Source of the DNA: Bermanella sp034112345
GTDB lineage: Bacteria; Pseudomonadota; Gammaproteobacteria; Pseudomonadales; Oceanobacteraceae
DNA length: 30,087 bases
Reading direction: 5' to 3'
Assembly (NCBI GenBank): GCA_034112345.1
Contig: JAWUVN010000091.1
Coordinates: 1-30,087, forward strand
The position numbers and the translations under genes are program-made. Shown in pieces: positions 1-8,154 of the stretch (the first letter of the stretch is position 1; each line of letters opens with the position of its first letter). The notes beneath the pieces are model-generated. The model was not told where the DNA came from, searched no databases, and saw only the letters and a program-made list of their open reading frames with translations.

Positions 1-1319
1 GGATTAACCTCATTAGGCACTCCAGCAATCTTAGACTTCTCTAACCCTTCCTCATCCGACTGAAAGTTCAAATCGTCAGTAGCCTTAAGTGTTACTTTAT
101 CTTCAACTTTATTGACAACATCTTTAGCTGCCTCATCTTCAACAATAGCTGACACACCAGCCTGTAAAGCAACCATCTGTTCGTCTTTCAAATTAATTAA
201 GCGCTGTAACGTATTAATTTGATCTTCAAGAGAATCTAAACGTGTACGGAGTTCTTGATTTTCTAGCGAAGATTTATCTAAGTTTTCTAAGGCAAGGTTT
301 AAATCATTTTCTAGATTAGATTGATCACCGGCAGTTTTCTCAAGTACTTTACCACCAGCACCACGTTTAACATCAGTAGTAGCTTCGCCACCCGCTAACA
401 ATTTCAAACGTGCATCAGAAACAGCATCATCGCGAGCGACAGCCTGATCTTTACGAGTAGCGTCTAATTGAGCTTTGCGCTGAGCCATAGCCTGATTTTG
501 GATGGCCACTTCAGAAACAGCCTCGTTAAACGAACGAGATAGCATTTGATCTTTTGTTGGAACACGCAGTACTTGATTCTTTTTAAGGCGATTAATATTG
601 CCATTAATAAAAGCATTCGGATTCAATTCCTGAATGGCTATCATTGCTTGTTGCGGTGATATTTTTCTATTTTCGCGAGTCTTAATCGCAACTTCCCAAA
701 GCGTATCGTTTTCACGAACTGCATAAACTTTTGATTTAGCTTTTTTAGGGGCGTCAACCTGTGACTTAACTTCAGCCTGAGCATCCTCGTAGCCACCAGT
801 ACCCGGCAAGCTTTGCTCTTCAGATTTATATTCGACTTCAGCTCTACCTGGTGAGTCATTTCTATCAGACTCATCAGAACCTTGCTCTGAAGGTGCCGTA
901 ACACGAGCAGGCTCTGTTTCATCAAATACAGGAGGATCGAGTAATAACGTGTACTCACGCAAAAGACGACCACTAGGCCAATCAACTTGCACAAGGAAAT
1001 TTAAGAAAGGCTCTACTACAGGCTGATCGGAAGATAGATTCACATACACACCTGAGTCTGTACGCTCTATTTCAAACTTAAAGCTGTTCAAGAAGAAGAC
1101 TCGTTCAACGCCTGACTTCTCAAACTCTTCACGAGAAGCAAGATTAGGCTTAATTTCCCAATCTTCTAATTCACTTGCCTTCAAGAGTTTAATTCGTGCA
1201 TCTAATGGTTGGTTCAAAGCTGATTCCAACACAATATCACCCATACCTAAGGCATAAGTAGTTGAAGCACTCATCATTGCCCCAGACGCAGCTATTGCGA
1301 TCGCGAGCTTGCGCAACAT
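1..1319 (-). CDS. fimV: FimV-type pilus assembly/polar hub protein, 5' part only
   Basis: The first 439 codons of a long open frame that leaves the window at its left edge. FimV is an inner-membrane protein with a peptidoglycan-binding periplasmic part; it is needed for type IV pilus assembly and acts as a polar organiser. Seen here: a signal peptide (about residues 1-24, ending in TYALG), a conserved N-terminal FimV domain (about 25-150, containing GMGDIVLESALNQPLDARI), a charged linker, a LysM-like domain (about 196-260, starting KVYAVRENDTLWEVA), then an Asp/Glu/Leu-rich predicted coiled coil (about 330-385). The C-terminal TPR region lies outside. ATG start, with AAGGA about 9 bases upstream. 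It lies downstream of asd on the same strand, as in Pseudomonas, but a hairpin and about 200 bases separate the two, so it probably has its own promoter. Confidence 0.93.
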   Translation of the reverse strand, partial: MLRKLAIAIAASGAMMSASTTYALGMGDIVLESALNQPLDARIKLLKASELEDWEIKPNLASREEFEKSGVERVFFLNSFKFEIERTDSGVYVNLSSDQPVVEPFLNFLVQVDWPSGRLLREYTLLLDPPVFDETEPARVTAPSEQGSDESDRNDSPGRAEVEYKSEEQSLPGTGGYEDAQAEVKSQVDAPKKAKSKVYAVRENDTLWEVAIKTRENRKISPQQAMIAIQELNPNAFINGNINRLKKNQVLRVPTKDQMLSRSFNEAVSEVAIQNQAMAQRKAQLDATRKDQAVARDDAVSDARLKLLAGGEATTDVKRGAGGKVLEKTAGDQSNLENDLNLALENLDKSSLENQELRTRLDSLEDQINTLQRLINLKDEQMVALQAGVSAIVEDEAAKDVVNKVEDKVTLKATDDLNFQSDEEGLEKSKIAGVPNEVN

Positions 1320-1421
1320 AGCAATGTATCCTTTTATTCTAATTCTTTTAAGGGTCAACGGGCTATCGAGTAACACCCTTTCCATACAATCTCTTAGAAG
1401 ATTGCGTCATTTAGGAATGAA

Positions 1422-1449
1422 GTATTAAGTAAAATCAAGGATTTATCAA
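1422..1449 (-). promoter_or_regulatory. Possible fimV promoter
   Basis: On the minus strand, TTGATA (1444-1449) is followed after 16 bases by TAATAC (1422-1427). The -35 fits sigma-70 well and the -10 only partly. A small inverted repeat, CAATCT-N6-AGATTG (1387-1404), lies in the putative leader. Location after the asd hairpin supports a separate fimV promoter, but this call rests on motif matching alone. Confidence 0.3.
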
Positions 1450-1526
1450 TATTTATAAGGGCCTAAGGCGGCTTTGGAGGGGAAATTACTAATGTTTTCT
1501 TCTTAAAAGGTGAATCTAAGGAGAAA

Positions 1527-1556
1527 CACCCGTGCAATCAATGCATTACACGGGTG
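1527..1556 (-). terminator. Hairpin terminator after asd
   Basis: CACCCGTG (1527-1534) pairs perfectly with CACGGGTG (1549-1556) around a 14-base loop. On the minus strand it starts 10 bases after the asd stop and is followed by TTTCTCC, a weak U-tract. Likely the end of the leuCDB-asd transcript, possibly leaky. Confidence 0.6.
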
Positions 1557-1566
1557 GTGACCGGGC

Positions 1567-2685
1567 TTATCCTAGCAAAATTCTTAGCATTCTGCGTAAA
1601 GGCTCAGCCGCGCCCCACAACAATTGATCACCGACTGTAAAGGCTGAAATATATTCAGGCCCCATGGTCAATTTCCGAATACGTCCAATTGGCACACTCA
1701 ACGTTCCAGTCACTTTAGCCGGCGTTAGCTCGTCCATTGTTTCCTGGCGGTCGTTTGAAATCACCTTAACCCAGTCATTTGACCCCGCCAAAATAGATTC
1801 GATTTCTGAAACCGGTAGATCCTTCTTCAATTTGATAGTTAAGGCTTGAGAATGACAGCGCATAGCACCAACTCGCACACAAATACCATCAATTGGCGTT
1901 GGTGATGCAGACGTACCTAGAATTTTATTGGTTTCGACCTGAGCCTTCCATTCTTCACGGCTTTGACCCGACTCTAGCTGAGTATCGATATACGGAATCA
2001 AGCTACCAGCTAACGGAACTCCAAACTGATCTTTCGGATAGTTTTCACTTCGAATAAATTCAGCTGTCTTTTTATCGATCTCTAAAATAGCGGAAGCAGG
2101 GTCATCCAATAAGTCCTTTACATTGTCACAAACCGAGCCCATTTGAGAGATCAACTCACGCATATGCTTAGCACCCGAACCTGATGCAGCCTGATATGTC
2201 ATTGGTGATATCCATTCGATCAAATCTTTCTCGAACAACCCACCCAAGGCCATCAACATCAAACTAACAGTACAGTTACCGCCAACATATGTTTTAACGC
2301 CATCTTGAATACCATCTTTAATGACATTCATATTCACAGGATCAAGAACAATAATGGCATCATCTTCCATTCTTAAAGAAGACGCCGCATCAATCCAATA
2401 CCCCTCCCAGCCAGCTTCACGTAATTTTGGATACACTTCTTTCGTGTAATCACCACCTTGGCACGTAATAATCGCATCTAACTTCTGAAGTTCTGAAACA
2501 TCAAAACCATCTAGCAATACACCCGCATCAACACCACCAAACACAGGTGCTTTTTGCCCAGCTTGTGACGTTGTAAAAAAGACAGGGTTAATTAAATCGA
2601 AATCCCCTTCCTCCTCCATTCGCCCCATAAGCACAGAACCAACCATTCCGCGCCAGCCAACTAAACCTACATTTAATTTGCTCAT
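1567..2685 (-). CDS. asd: Aspartate-semialdehyde dehydrogenase
   Basis: Reduces aspartyl-4-phosphate to aspartate semialdehyde with NADPH in the cytosol; the product feeds lysine/diaminopimelate, threonine and methionine synthesis. At 372 aa it matches the enterobacterial Asd type (about 367 aa). Visible: N-terminal nucleotide-binding loop GLVGWRGMVG (residues 7-16), catalytic cysteine C138 in GGNCTVSLML, and the conserved histidine H278 in RVGAMRCHSQ. The start ATG follows GGAGATAAATA, and this SD begins within the stop region of leuB, so the two are translationally close (11 bases apart). It is last in the leuC-leuD-leuB-asd operon, the order seen in Pseudomonas. Pseudomonas often has a second asd-like gene (usg) here; none is present. 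Confidence 0.97.
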   Translation of the reverse strand: MSKLNVGLVGWRGMVGSVLMGRMEEEGDFDLINPVFFTTSQAGQKAPVFGGVDAGVLLDGFDVSELQKLDAIITCQGGDYTKEVYPKLREAGWEGYWIDAASSLRMEDDAIIVLDPVNMNVIKDGIQDGVKTYVGGNCTVSLMLMALGGLFEKDLIEWISPMTYQAASGSGAKHMRELISQMGSVCDNVKDLLDDPASAILEIDKKTAEFIRSENYPKDQFGVPLAGSLIPYIDTQLESGQSREEWKAQVETNKILGTSASPTPIDGICVRVGAMRCHSQALTIKLKKDLPVSEIESILAGSNDWVKVISNDRQETMDELTPAKVTGTLSVPIGRIRKLTMGPEYISAFTVGDQLLWGAAEPLRRMLRILLG

Positions 2686-2696
2686 TATTTATCTCC

Positions 2697-3776
2697 TCAA
2701 GCTAACGCGGCAACAACGGCTTCACCCATTGTTGCAGTTGAAACTTTTGTCATGCCGGCACTAAAAATATCAGCCGTACGCAAACCTTGATCCAGAACCG
2801 TACTTACAGCCGCTTCAATCGCATCTGCAGCTTCAACTTCAGCTAGACTGTAACGCAGCATCATAGATGCAGATAGAATAGTAGCTAATGGATTAGCTAC
2901 ACCCTGACCAGCGATATCCGGTGCAGAACCATGGCAAGGCTCATACATACCTTTATTATCTTTATCTAAAGAAGCAGACGGCAGCATACCAATTGAACCA
3001 GTCAACATAGCGGCCGCATCAGAAAGTATATCGCCAAACATATTCCCGGTTACCATTACATCAAACTGCTTTGGCGCACGAACCAACTGCATAGCAGCAT
3101 TATCAACATACATATGAGAAAGCTCTACATCTGGGTAGTTTTTCGCTTCTTGCTCCATAATTTCACGCCATAAAACAGTTACTTCAAGCACATTCGCTTT
3201 ATCAACTGAACACAACTTCTTGCCACGCTTTTGAGCAGACTCAAACGCCACCTTAGCAATACGACGAATTTCAGTTTCATTGTAAACATATGTATTATAG
3301 CCTTCGCGCTCGCCATTTTCTAAAGTACGAATACCGCGAGGCTTACCAAAATAAATTCCGCCTGTTAATTCACGTACAATCAAAATATCTAAACCAGAAA
3401 CCACCTCAGGCTTTAACGAAGAAGCATCCGCCAGCTGAGGATATAAAATTGCTGGACGTAAGTTACCAAACAACTCAAGACCAGAACGCAAACCTAACAA
3501 GCCCTTCTCAGGACGCAATTCACGATCGTCTAACGCATCCCACTTAGGTCCGCCAACAGCCCCCAATAAAATAGCGTCTGCCGCACGAGCTTTATCCATA
3601 GTGACATCAGGAAGTGGAGAACCGAACTCATCGTAAGCTGTACCACCTACCAACGCATGATCTAATTCTATATCTAGATCAAATTTTTCTTTTACCGCTT
3701 CTAAAACTTTAACCGCCTCAGATACAATTTCAGGACCGATACCATCACCTGGTAATACTAGAATTTTTTTAGTCAT
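2697..3776 (-). CDS. leuB: 3-isopropylmalate dehydrogenase
   Basis: Oxidises and decarboxylates (2R,3S)-3-isopropylmalate to 2-ketoisocaproate with NAD+, the third leucine-specific step. 359 aa, normal for the family. Starts with the isocitrate/isopropylmalate dehydrogenase fold motif LPGDGIGPE (residues 8-16). Substrate-recognition segment LGLRSGLELFGNLRPA lies at about 94-109, with the Leu/Glu pattern of isopropylmalate rather than isocitrate enzymes. The family signature NMFGDILSDAAAMLTGSIG lies in the C-terminal half. ATG start with only a purine-rich stretch (AGAAGAAAAGAA) as ribosome site. It lies 51 bases after leuD. No methyltransferase gene separates leuD from leuB, unlike in some pseudomonads. 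Confidence 0.97.
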   Translation of the reverse strand: MTKKILVLPGDGIGPEIVSEAVKVLEAVKEKFDLDIELDHALVGGTAYDEFGSPLPDVTMDKARAADAILLGAVGGPKWDALDDRELRPEKGLLGLRSGLELFGNLRPAILYPQLADASSLKPEVVSGLDILIVRELTGGIYFGKPRGIRTLENGEREGYNTYVYNETEIRRIAKVAFESAQKRGKKLCSVDKANVLEVTVLWREIMEQEAKNYPDVELSHMYVDNAAMQLVRAPKQFDVMVTGNMFGDILSDAAAMLTGSIGMLPSASLDKDNKGMYEPCHGSAPDIAGQGVANPLATILSASMMLRYSLAEVEAADAIEAAVSTVLDQGLRTADIFSAGMTKVSTATMGEAVVAALA

Positions 3777-3827
3777 TTCTTTTCTTCTATATAATTTAAG
3801 ATTTCTAATAGCGATGTAATCGGCTAT

Positions 3828-4475
3828 TTATTTAACCTGACCAAATAACCAAGGAGATGACTGCCGACGATTATCTTCGTATACCTTAATATCATCTGCA
3901 TCTTGCAAGGTTAAGCCAATATCATCCAAACCATTAATTAAACAATGCTTACGAAACTGGTCCACTTCGAATGGAATGGCATCACCATTTGGTTTAATTA
4001 TTTTTTGAATTTCCAAATCAACAGTTAACTCATAACCTTCATTGGCTTCTACTTCTTCAAACAAGCCATCGACAATGGACTCATCTAAAACAATCGGTAA
4101 CAAGCCATTTTTAAAACTGTTATTAAAGAAAATATCAGCATAACTAGGTGCAATTACAACCTGAAAACCAAAGTCTTCTAACGCCCAAGGCGCATGCTCA
4201 CGGGAAGAACCACAACCAAAGTTTTCACGTGCCAATAAAACCGAAGCCCCTTGGTAGCGCGCCTTATTCAAAACAAAATCAGGATTTAGTGGTCGGCCTG
4301 AATTATCTGCATCTGGCTGACCTTCATCTAAATAGCGAAGCTCATCAAATAAGTTAGGCCCAAAACCTGAACGTTTAATGGATTTTAAAAATTGCTTAGG
4401 GATAATCATATCCGTATCAATATTGGCACGGTCCATTGGAGCCACAATGCCTGAACGTTTTTCAAATGCTTTCAT
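3828..4475 (-). CDS. leuD: 3-isopropylmalate dehydratase, small subunit
   Basis: Small (swivelling) subunit of isopropylmalate isomerase, which with LeuC converts 2-isopropylmalate to 3-isopropylmalate. 215 aa, the usual length of gammaproteobacterial LeuD. Recognisable motifs are the N-terminal DRANIDTDMIIPKQFLK (residues 16-32) and GCGSSREHAPWAL around residue 90, the loop that contributes to the active site. The ATG follows AAGGAG with ideal spacing, and this SD overlaps the leuC stop (gap of 10 bases), consistent with coupled translation and equal subunit supply. Confidence 0.97.
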   Translation of the reverse strand: MKAFEKRSGIVAPMDRANIDTDMIIPKQFLKSIKRSGFGPNLFDELRYLDEGQPDADNSGRPLNPDFVLNKARYQGASVLLARENFGCGSSREHAPWALEDFGFQVVIAPSYADIFFNNSFKNGLLPIVLDESIVDGLFEEVEANEGYELTVDLEIQKIIKPNGDAIPFEVDQFRKHCLINGLDDIGLTLQDADDIKVYEDNRRQSSPWLFGQVK

Positions 4476-4485
4476 TATGCTCTCC

Positions 4486-5916
4486 TTAAGCTTCTAACGT
4501 AAATTCACGAACATCAACAAAATGACCGGCAATCGCAGCTGCCGCCGCCATTGCAGGACTAACTAAATGCGTACGACCACCATAGCCTTGACGACCTTCA
4601 AAATTACGATTTGAAGTAGATGCGCAATGCTCTCCACTGCCTAACTTATCGGCATTCATTGCAAGACACATAGAGCAGCCTGGCTCACGCCATTCAAAAC
4701 CAGCTTCTACAAAAATTTTGTCCAACCCTTCTTTCTCAGCTTGCTCTTTTACCAAACCAGAACCAGGGACAACCAAAGCTTGCTTAACTGTATCTGCTAC
4801 TTTATTACCCTTTGCTACCTCGGCAGCTGCACGTAAATCTTCGATACGGCTGTTGGTGCAAGAACCAATGAACACACGATCTAATTCAATATCAGTAATG
4901 GCCTGGCCAGGCTCAAGACCCATGTATTTATAAGCACGCTCAAAACCACTGCGCTCTACATCGTCTTTTGCGTCTTGTAACTTAGGTACAAAACCATCAA
5001 TCGTTGTTACCATTTCTGGGGAGGTGCCCCAAGTAACTTGCGGTTTAATATCTTCTGCCTTGATTTCAACTACCTTATCAAAAACAGCGTCTTCATCTGA
5101 CACAAGATCAGCCCAAGCTTCTACCGCTTGCGCCCAATGATCGCCTTTTGGTGAATAGGTGCGACCTTTCACATATTCGGCTGTTAGCTCATCAAACGCT
5201 ACCATACCTACACGAGCACCTGCTTCGATCGCCATGTTACACATGGTCATACGACCTTCAATACTCATAGAACGAATAGCGCTGCCACCAAATTCCATTG
5301 CACAACCATTACCACCCGCTGTACCAATTACACCAATCACATGCAGCACAACATCTTTACCTGTTATGCCTTTACCTAACTGCCCTTCTACACTGATCAA
5401 CAAGTTTTTCATTTTGCGCTGAAGCAGACACTGAGTTGCCATTACATGCTCAACTTCAGACGTACCAATACCATGCGCTAATGCAGCAAATGCACCGTGC
5501 GTTGCGGTATGAGAATCACCACAAACAACCGTCATACCAGGTAATGTAGCCCCTTGCTCAGGACCCACTACATGCACGATACCTTGACGCTTATCTTGCA
5601 TTTTAAATTCAACAATGCCGAATTCATCGCAGTTATCATCAAGTGTTTTCACTTGAATTTTAGACACCGGATCAAGAATGCCTTCAATACCCACGTCACG
5701 TTCTGTTTTTGTAGTCGGCACATTGTGATCTGGTGTCGCAAGGTTGGCATCTAAACGCCATGGCTTGCGCCCAGCAATACGTAAACCTTCAAATGCTTGC
5801 GGCGACGTTACTTCATGCAGTAACTGACGATCGATATAAATCAATGCTGTGCCATCTTCACGGGTTTTCACCACATGCTGATCCCATAATTTATCGTATA
5901 ACGTTCTTCCAGCCAT
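4486..5916 (-). CDS. leuC: 3-isopropylmalate dehydratase, large subunit
   Basis: Large, [4Fe-4S]-carrying subunit of isopropylmalate isomerase (aconitase family). The three cluster cysteines are visible: C353 in GSCTNSRIEDL, and C414 and C417 in EPGCSMCLAMN. DSHTATHGAFA near residue 135 is also diagnostic. Length is 476 aa (E. coli about 466). Two ATGs stand in tandem; I chose the second (5916) because AGGAG then lies 6-7 bases away, while the first ATG at 5919 would be only 3-4 bases away. First gene of the leuCDB-asd operon, divergent from a LysR-type regulator, which suggests regulation by that protein. Confidence 0.97.
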   Translation of the reverse strand: MAGRTLYDKLWDQHVVKTREDGTALIYIDRQLLHEVTSPQAFEGLRIAGRKPWRLDANLATPDHNVPTTKTERDVGIEGILDPVSKIQVKTLDDNCDEFGIVEFKMQDKRQGIVHVVGPEQGATLPGMTVVCGDSHTATHGAFAALAHGIGTSEVEHVMATQCLLQRKMKNLLISVEGQLGKGITGKDVVLHVIGVIGTAGGNGCAMEFGGSAIRSMSIEGRMTMCNMAIEAGARVGMVAFDELTAEYVKGRTYSPKGDHWAQAVEAWADLVSDEDAVFDKVVEIKAEDIKPQVTWGTSPEMVTTIDGFVPKLQDAKDDVERSGFERAYKYMGLEPGQAITDIELDRVFIGSCTNSRIEDLRAAAEVAKGNKVADTVKQALVVPGSGLVKEQAEKEGLDKIFVEAGFEWREPGCSMCLAMNADKLGSGEHCASTSNRNFEGRQGYGGRTHLVSPAMAAAAAIAGHFVDVREFTLEA

Positions 5917-5991
5917 CATTCTCTCCTGCTTAAATATGCCTATCTTTTAATAAAACGTAGGCTACATAGTCTATTGATTAAGTATTCAATC

Positions 5992-6057
5992 ATTTTACGC
6001 CCATATCACAGATAACTCTAATTCATATTTCTTATCAATTGCATTCCATTTAGGAAT
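5992..6057 (-). promoter_or_regulatory. leuC promoter region with a LysR-type (T-N11-A) box
   Basis: A perfect inverted repeat ATTCC-ATTTA-GGAAT (6043-6057) contains the T-N11-A signature of LysR-type operators and lies 37 bases before the LysR start codon. Towards leuC, a TAAAAT -10-like hexamer (5992-5997, minus strand) has no good -35. The repeat would be centred roughly 65 bases upstream of a start site near 5985, the usual activator position for this family. A looser repeat ATTGA-N8-TCAAT (5973-5990) is next to the -10. Binding is inferred, not shown. Confidence 0.5.
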
Positions 6058-6093
6058 AGATAAACTTAAATTTAGACCAACATAGAGAAACTT

Positions 6094-6996
6094 ATGGACA
6101 CCCAATCATTGCAGGCATTTCTAGCCGTTGCCGAAACAGAGTCTTTCTCTTTAGCCGCCCAACGACTTCACATCACCCAGCCTGCGGTTAGTAAACGCAT
6201 AGCCTTGCTTGAAGAAACTTTAAACAACCAGCTATTTGACCGCCTACCTAGAAAAGTCATCCTAACTCCTGCTGGTGAAGCGCTCATGCCAAAGGCAAAA
6301 CATATCATTTCTGAATTACTGGAAATAAAAGCTGAGCTGGCAAATCTGAGTGGTGACATCAGCGGAACATTACGCATCGGCACAAGTCATCACATAGGCC
6401 TACATCACCTACCCCATCTATTACGTCAATTCCATACAGCCTACCCGCAAGTTAAGCTAGCCATGCAATTTCTGGGGTCAGAAGCAGCGTGTGAAGCACT
6501 CGCCCAAGGCGAGCTAGATATCGCCTTCGCCACACTACCATTAGAGAACCACCCTAAGCTTGATATGCAGCCAGTATGGCGAGACCCACTTAGCTTTGTT
6601 TGCGCACACACACACCCATTGGCAAAACTAAAAAAGCCAAGCCTAGACAACCTCGCTCAATTTGAAGCCATTCTTCCTGAGGCTAATACCGTTACTTTTG
6701 AGATAATTGAGAATGCATTCAAAAAAGAAGGCCTATCTTTACAAGCTGCCGTACCAAGTCGCTACAGAGAAACAATCAGTATGATGTCCAGCTATATGGA
6801 AACCATTAAAATGATGACAAGTGTAGGCTTGGGTTGGGCTGTTTTACCAGAGCATATGGCCTACGAAAAAGACTTACACAAACTCAATATCGGGCCTAAG
6901 CATTTTTATCGAGAACTAGGCGTACTACAAAGAAAAGGAAAGACACTAGGAACAGCGGGCAAAGCATTTCTAGCTATCCTTCCCAACACCCCCTAA
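6094..6996 (+). CDS. LysR-type transcriptional regulator, probable leu operon regulator
   Basis: 300 aa, typical LTTR length. N-terminal winged HTH (residues 1-60, with LAVAETESFSLAAQRLHITQ then PAVSKRIALLEE), followed by a periplasmic-binding-protein-like effector domain (about 90-295; starts GTLRIGTSHHIGLHHLPHLL). It is transcribed away from leuC, sharing a 170-base intergenic region with a T-N11-A palindrome. That arrangement suggests it controls leuCDB-asd and itself. The effector is unknown; a leucine-pathway intermediate such as isopropylmalate would follow the LeuO/IlvY-type precedent, but nothing in the sequence proves it. The SD before the ATG is weak (AGAGAAAC). Confidence 0.9.
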   Translation: MDTQSLQAFLAVAETESFSLAAQRLHITQPAVSKRIALLEETLNNQLFDRLPRKVILTPAGEALMPKAKHIISELLEIKAELANLSGDISGTLRIGTSHHIGLHHLPHLLRQFHTAYPQVKLAMQFLGSEAACEALAQGELDIAFATLPLENHPKLDMQPVWRDPLSFVCAHTHPLAKLKKPSLDNLAQFEAILPEANTVTFEIIENAFKKEGLSLQAAVPSRYRETISMMSSYMETIKMMTSVGLGWAVLPEHMAYEKDLHKLNIGPKHFYRELGVLQRKGKTLGTAGKAFLAILPNTP

Positions 6997-7102
6997 AGGC
7001 AATTGGCTCAAACCCATACTACAGGTAAATTATTTGACCTAAGACAAGAGATAAGTAACACATAAGACTAAACTAAAAACAAATAACCCTAGGAAATAGC
7101 CC

Positions 7103-8032
7103 ATGCTTGCAATCAATAATATTTTATTAGTTCTAGATCAAGAACTTGAAAACACAACCGCCATAAAGCGAGCGATGCAAATATGTAAGGAACATAATAG
7201 TAATCTTTTCATTACCACATACGTTTATAACCACGCATGTGAAGAAGGGTCTTTAAGTGATCTAGAATTACGTCATGACCTGAAAGCCCTACTGATAGAA
7301 AAATCACAAAAATGGGCTGATGATCTAATGGAAGTATTTTCTCTCCCAAAAGATACACCAATGTCAGTATGCTGGTGTAGCCATGCGTACCAAAGTGTAT
7401 GGGATAATAGCCAGGATGATAGCTTTGACCTTGTAATTAAAGCCGCTGCAAATCACCACAGTATTCTCGATCGAGTAATGCAACATCAAGATTGGAACCT
7501 ATTAAAGCTGTGCCCCGCTCCTATTTTACTTGTAAAAGATAAGCCTGCTTGGGAATCAAAAAACATACTGGCCTCAATTGATGCCACATCACTCGATGAT
7601 GCCCACAAGGTTATTAACGAGCACATTTGTGAGTTCTCAGAACTCCTAAACAACGACAACCTTTATGATACACACCTAGTTAACAGCTACCCAATGATGT
7701 CACTTACCCTAGCCAGCCTCCCTGACACACCAATACCTGAAGACCTACAAGAGTACGTGGTAAATAAACATTTAGAGGCATGTGAAGCCATCGCCAATAA
7801 ATACAACATACCAGCTGAGCAAACACACGTATTAGAGGGGGAGCCAGAAGAAATCATTACCACAGTAGCAAAAGGCATTAATGCTGACGTTATCATAATT
7901 GGGATTCTGCCCGAAGATGGCGTACAAGGCATTATTCTAGGAAGCACCCTTGAGCATGTAATGGATTCAACAAGCAGTGATATTTTGGCAATAAAAACTC
8001 AAGATGGGGTAAAAGCGATTGATAACGACTAA
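7103..8032 (+). CDS. uspE: Tandem-domain universal stress protein, UspE-like
   Basis: Cytosolic stress protein of 309 aa with two Usp domains in one chain (about residues 1-150 and 152-303), the architecture and length of UspE (316 aa in E. coli). The first starts INNILLVLDQ, the second NILASIDATS. The second domain ends in a degenerate nucleotide-loop region, GILPEDG-x6-GSTLEHV; compared with the usual G-x2-G-x9-G(S/T) loop, the second glycine is replaced by proline. Nucleotide binding therefore may be lost. ATG preceded by AGGA at about 8 bases. Stands alone between the LysR gene and a convergent lipoprotein gene. UspE is linked to motility, aggregation and oxidative stress in enterics; the role here is inferred from similarity. 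Confidence 0.82.
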   Translation: MLAINNILLVLDQELENTTAIKRAMQICKEHNSNLFITTYVYNHACEEGSLSDLELRHDLKALLIEKSQKWADDLMEVFSLPKDTPMSVCWCSHAYQSVWDNSQDDSFDLVIKAAANHHSILDRVMQHQDWNLLKLCPAPILLVKDKPAWESKNILASIDATSLDDAHKVINEHICEFSELLNNDNLYDTHLVNSYPMMSLTLASLPDTPIPEDLQEYVVNKHLEACEAIANKYNIPAEQTHVLEGEPEEIITTVAKGINADVIIIGILPEDGVQGIILGSTLEHVMDSTSSDILAIKTQDGVKAIDND

Positions 8033-8088
8033 TTTTGAAGCCCCCACAATGAATAAGCCGACTTAATCCAAAGAGATGCATCGGCTAC

Positions 8089-8114
8089 AAAAAAGGCTTG
8101 TAGTTTTTAACTAC
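8089..8114 (-). terminator. Weak hairpin after the lipoprotein gene
   Basis: GTAGTT-AAA-AACTAC on the minus strand (8100-8114) is followed after five bases by a run of six T (ending near 8089). It lies in the convergent gap between the UspE-like gene and the lipoprotein gene. The stem is short, so termination would be inefficient. Confidence 0.35.
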
Positions 8115-8154
8115 CAGCGTTTTGTATTAGATAATCACCTTGTTACAAGTACGT

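Noticed and set aside
641..994. 117-aa minus-strand open frame
   Set aside because: It is another frame of fimV, which reads through the same DNA with signal peptide, LysM and coiled-coil features; the 117-aa product has no family look.
3290..3547. 85-aa plus-strand open frame inside leuB
   Set aside because: Antisense shadow of leuB, low complexity, no ribosome site. Similar antisense frames inside leuD, leuC, fabF, fabG and glpD-like genes were rejected for the same reason.
7034..7047. TTGAC-N4-GACAA upstream of the UspE-like gene as an FNR/Anr box
   Set aside because: Only 7 of 10 positions of TTGAT-N4-ATCAA match, and both mismatched half-sites lose key bases; too weak to claim oxygen control.
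8065..8092. AGCCGA and TCGGCT as a terminator stem in the uspE/lipoprotein gap
   Set aside because: The loop of about 19 bases is long and no T-tract follows directly on the plus strand.
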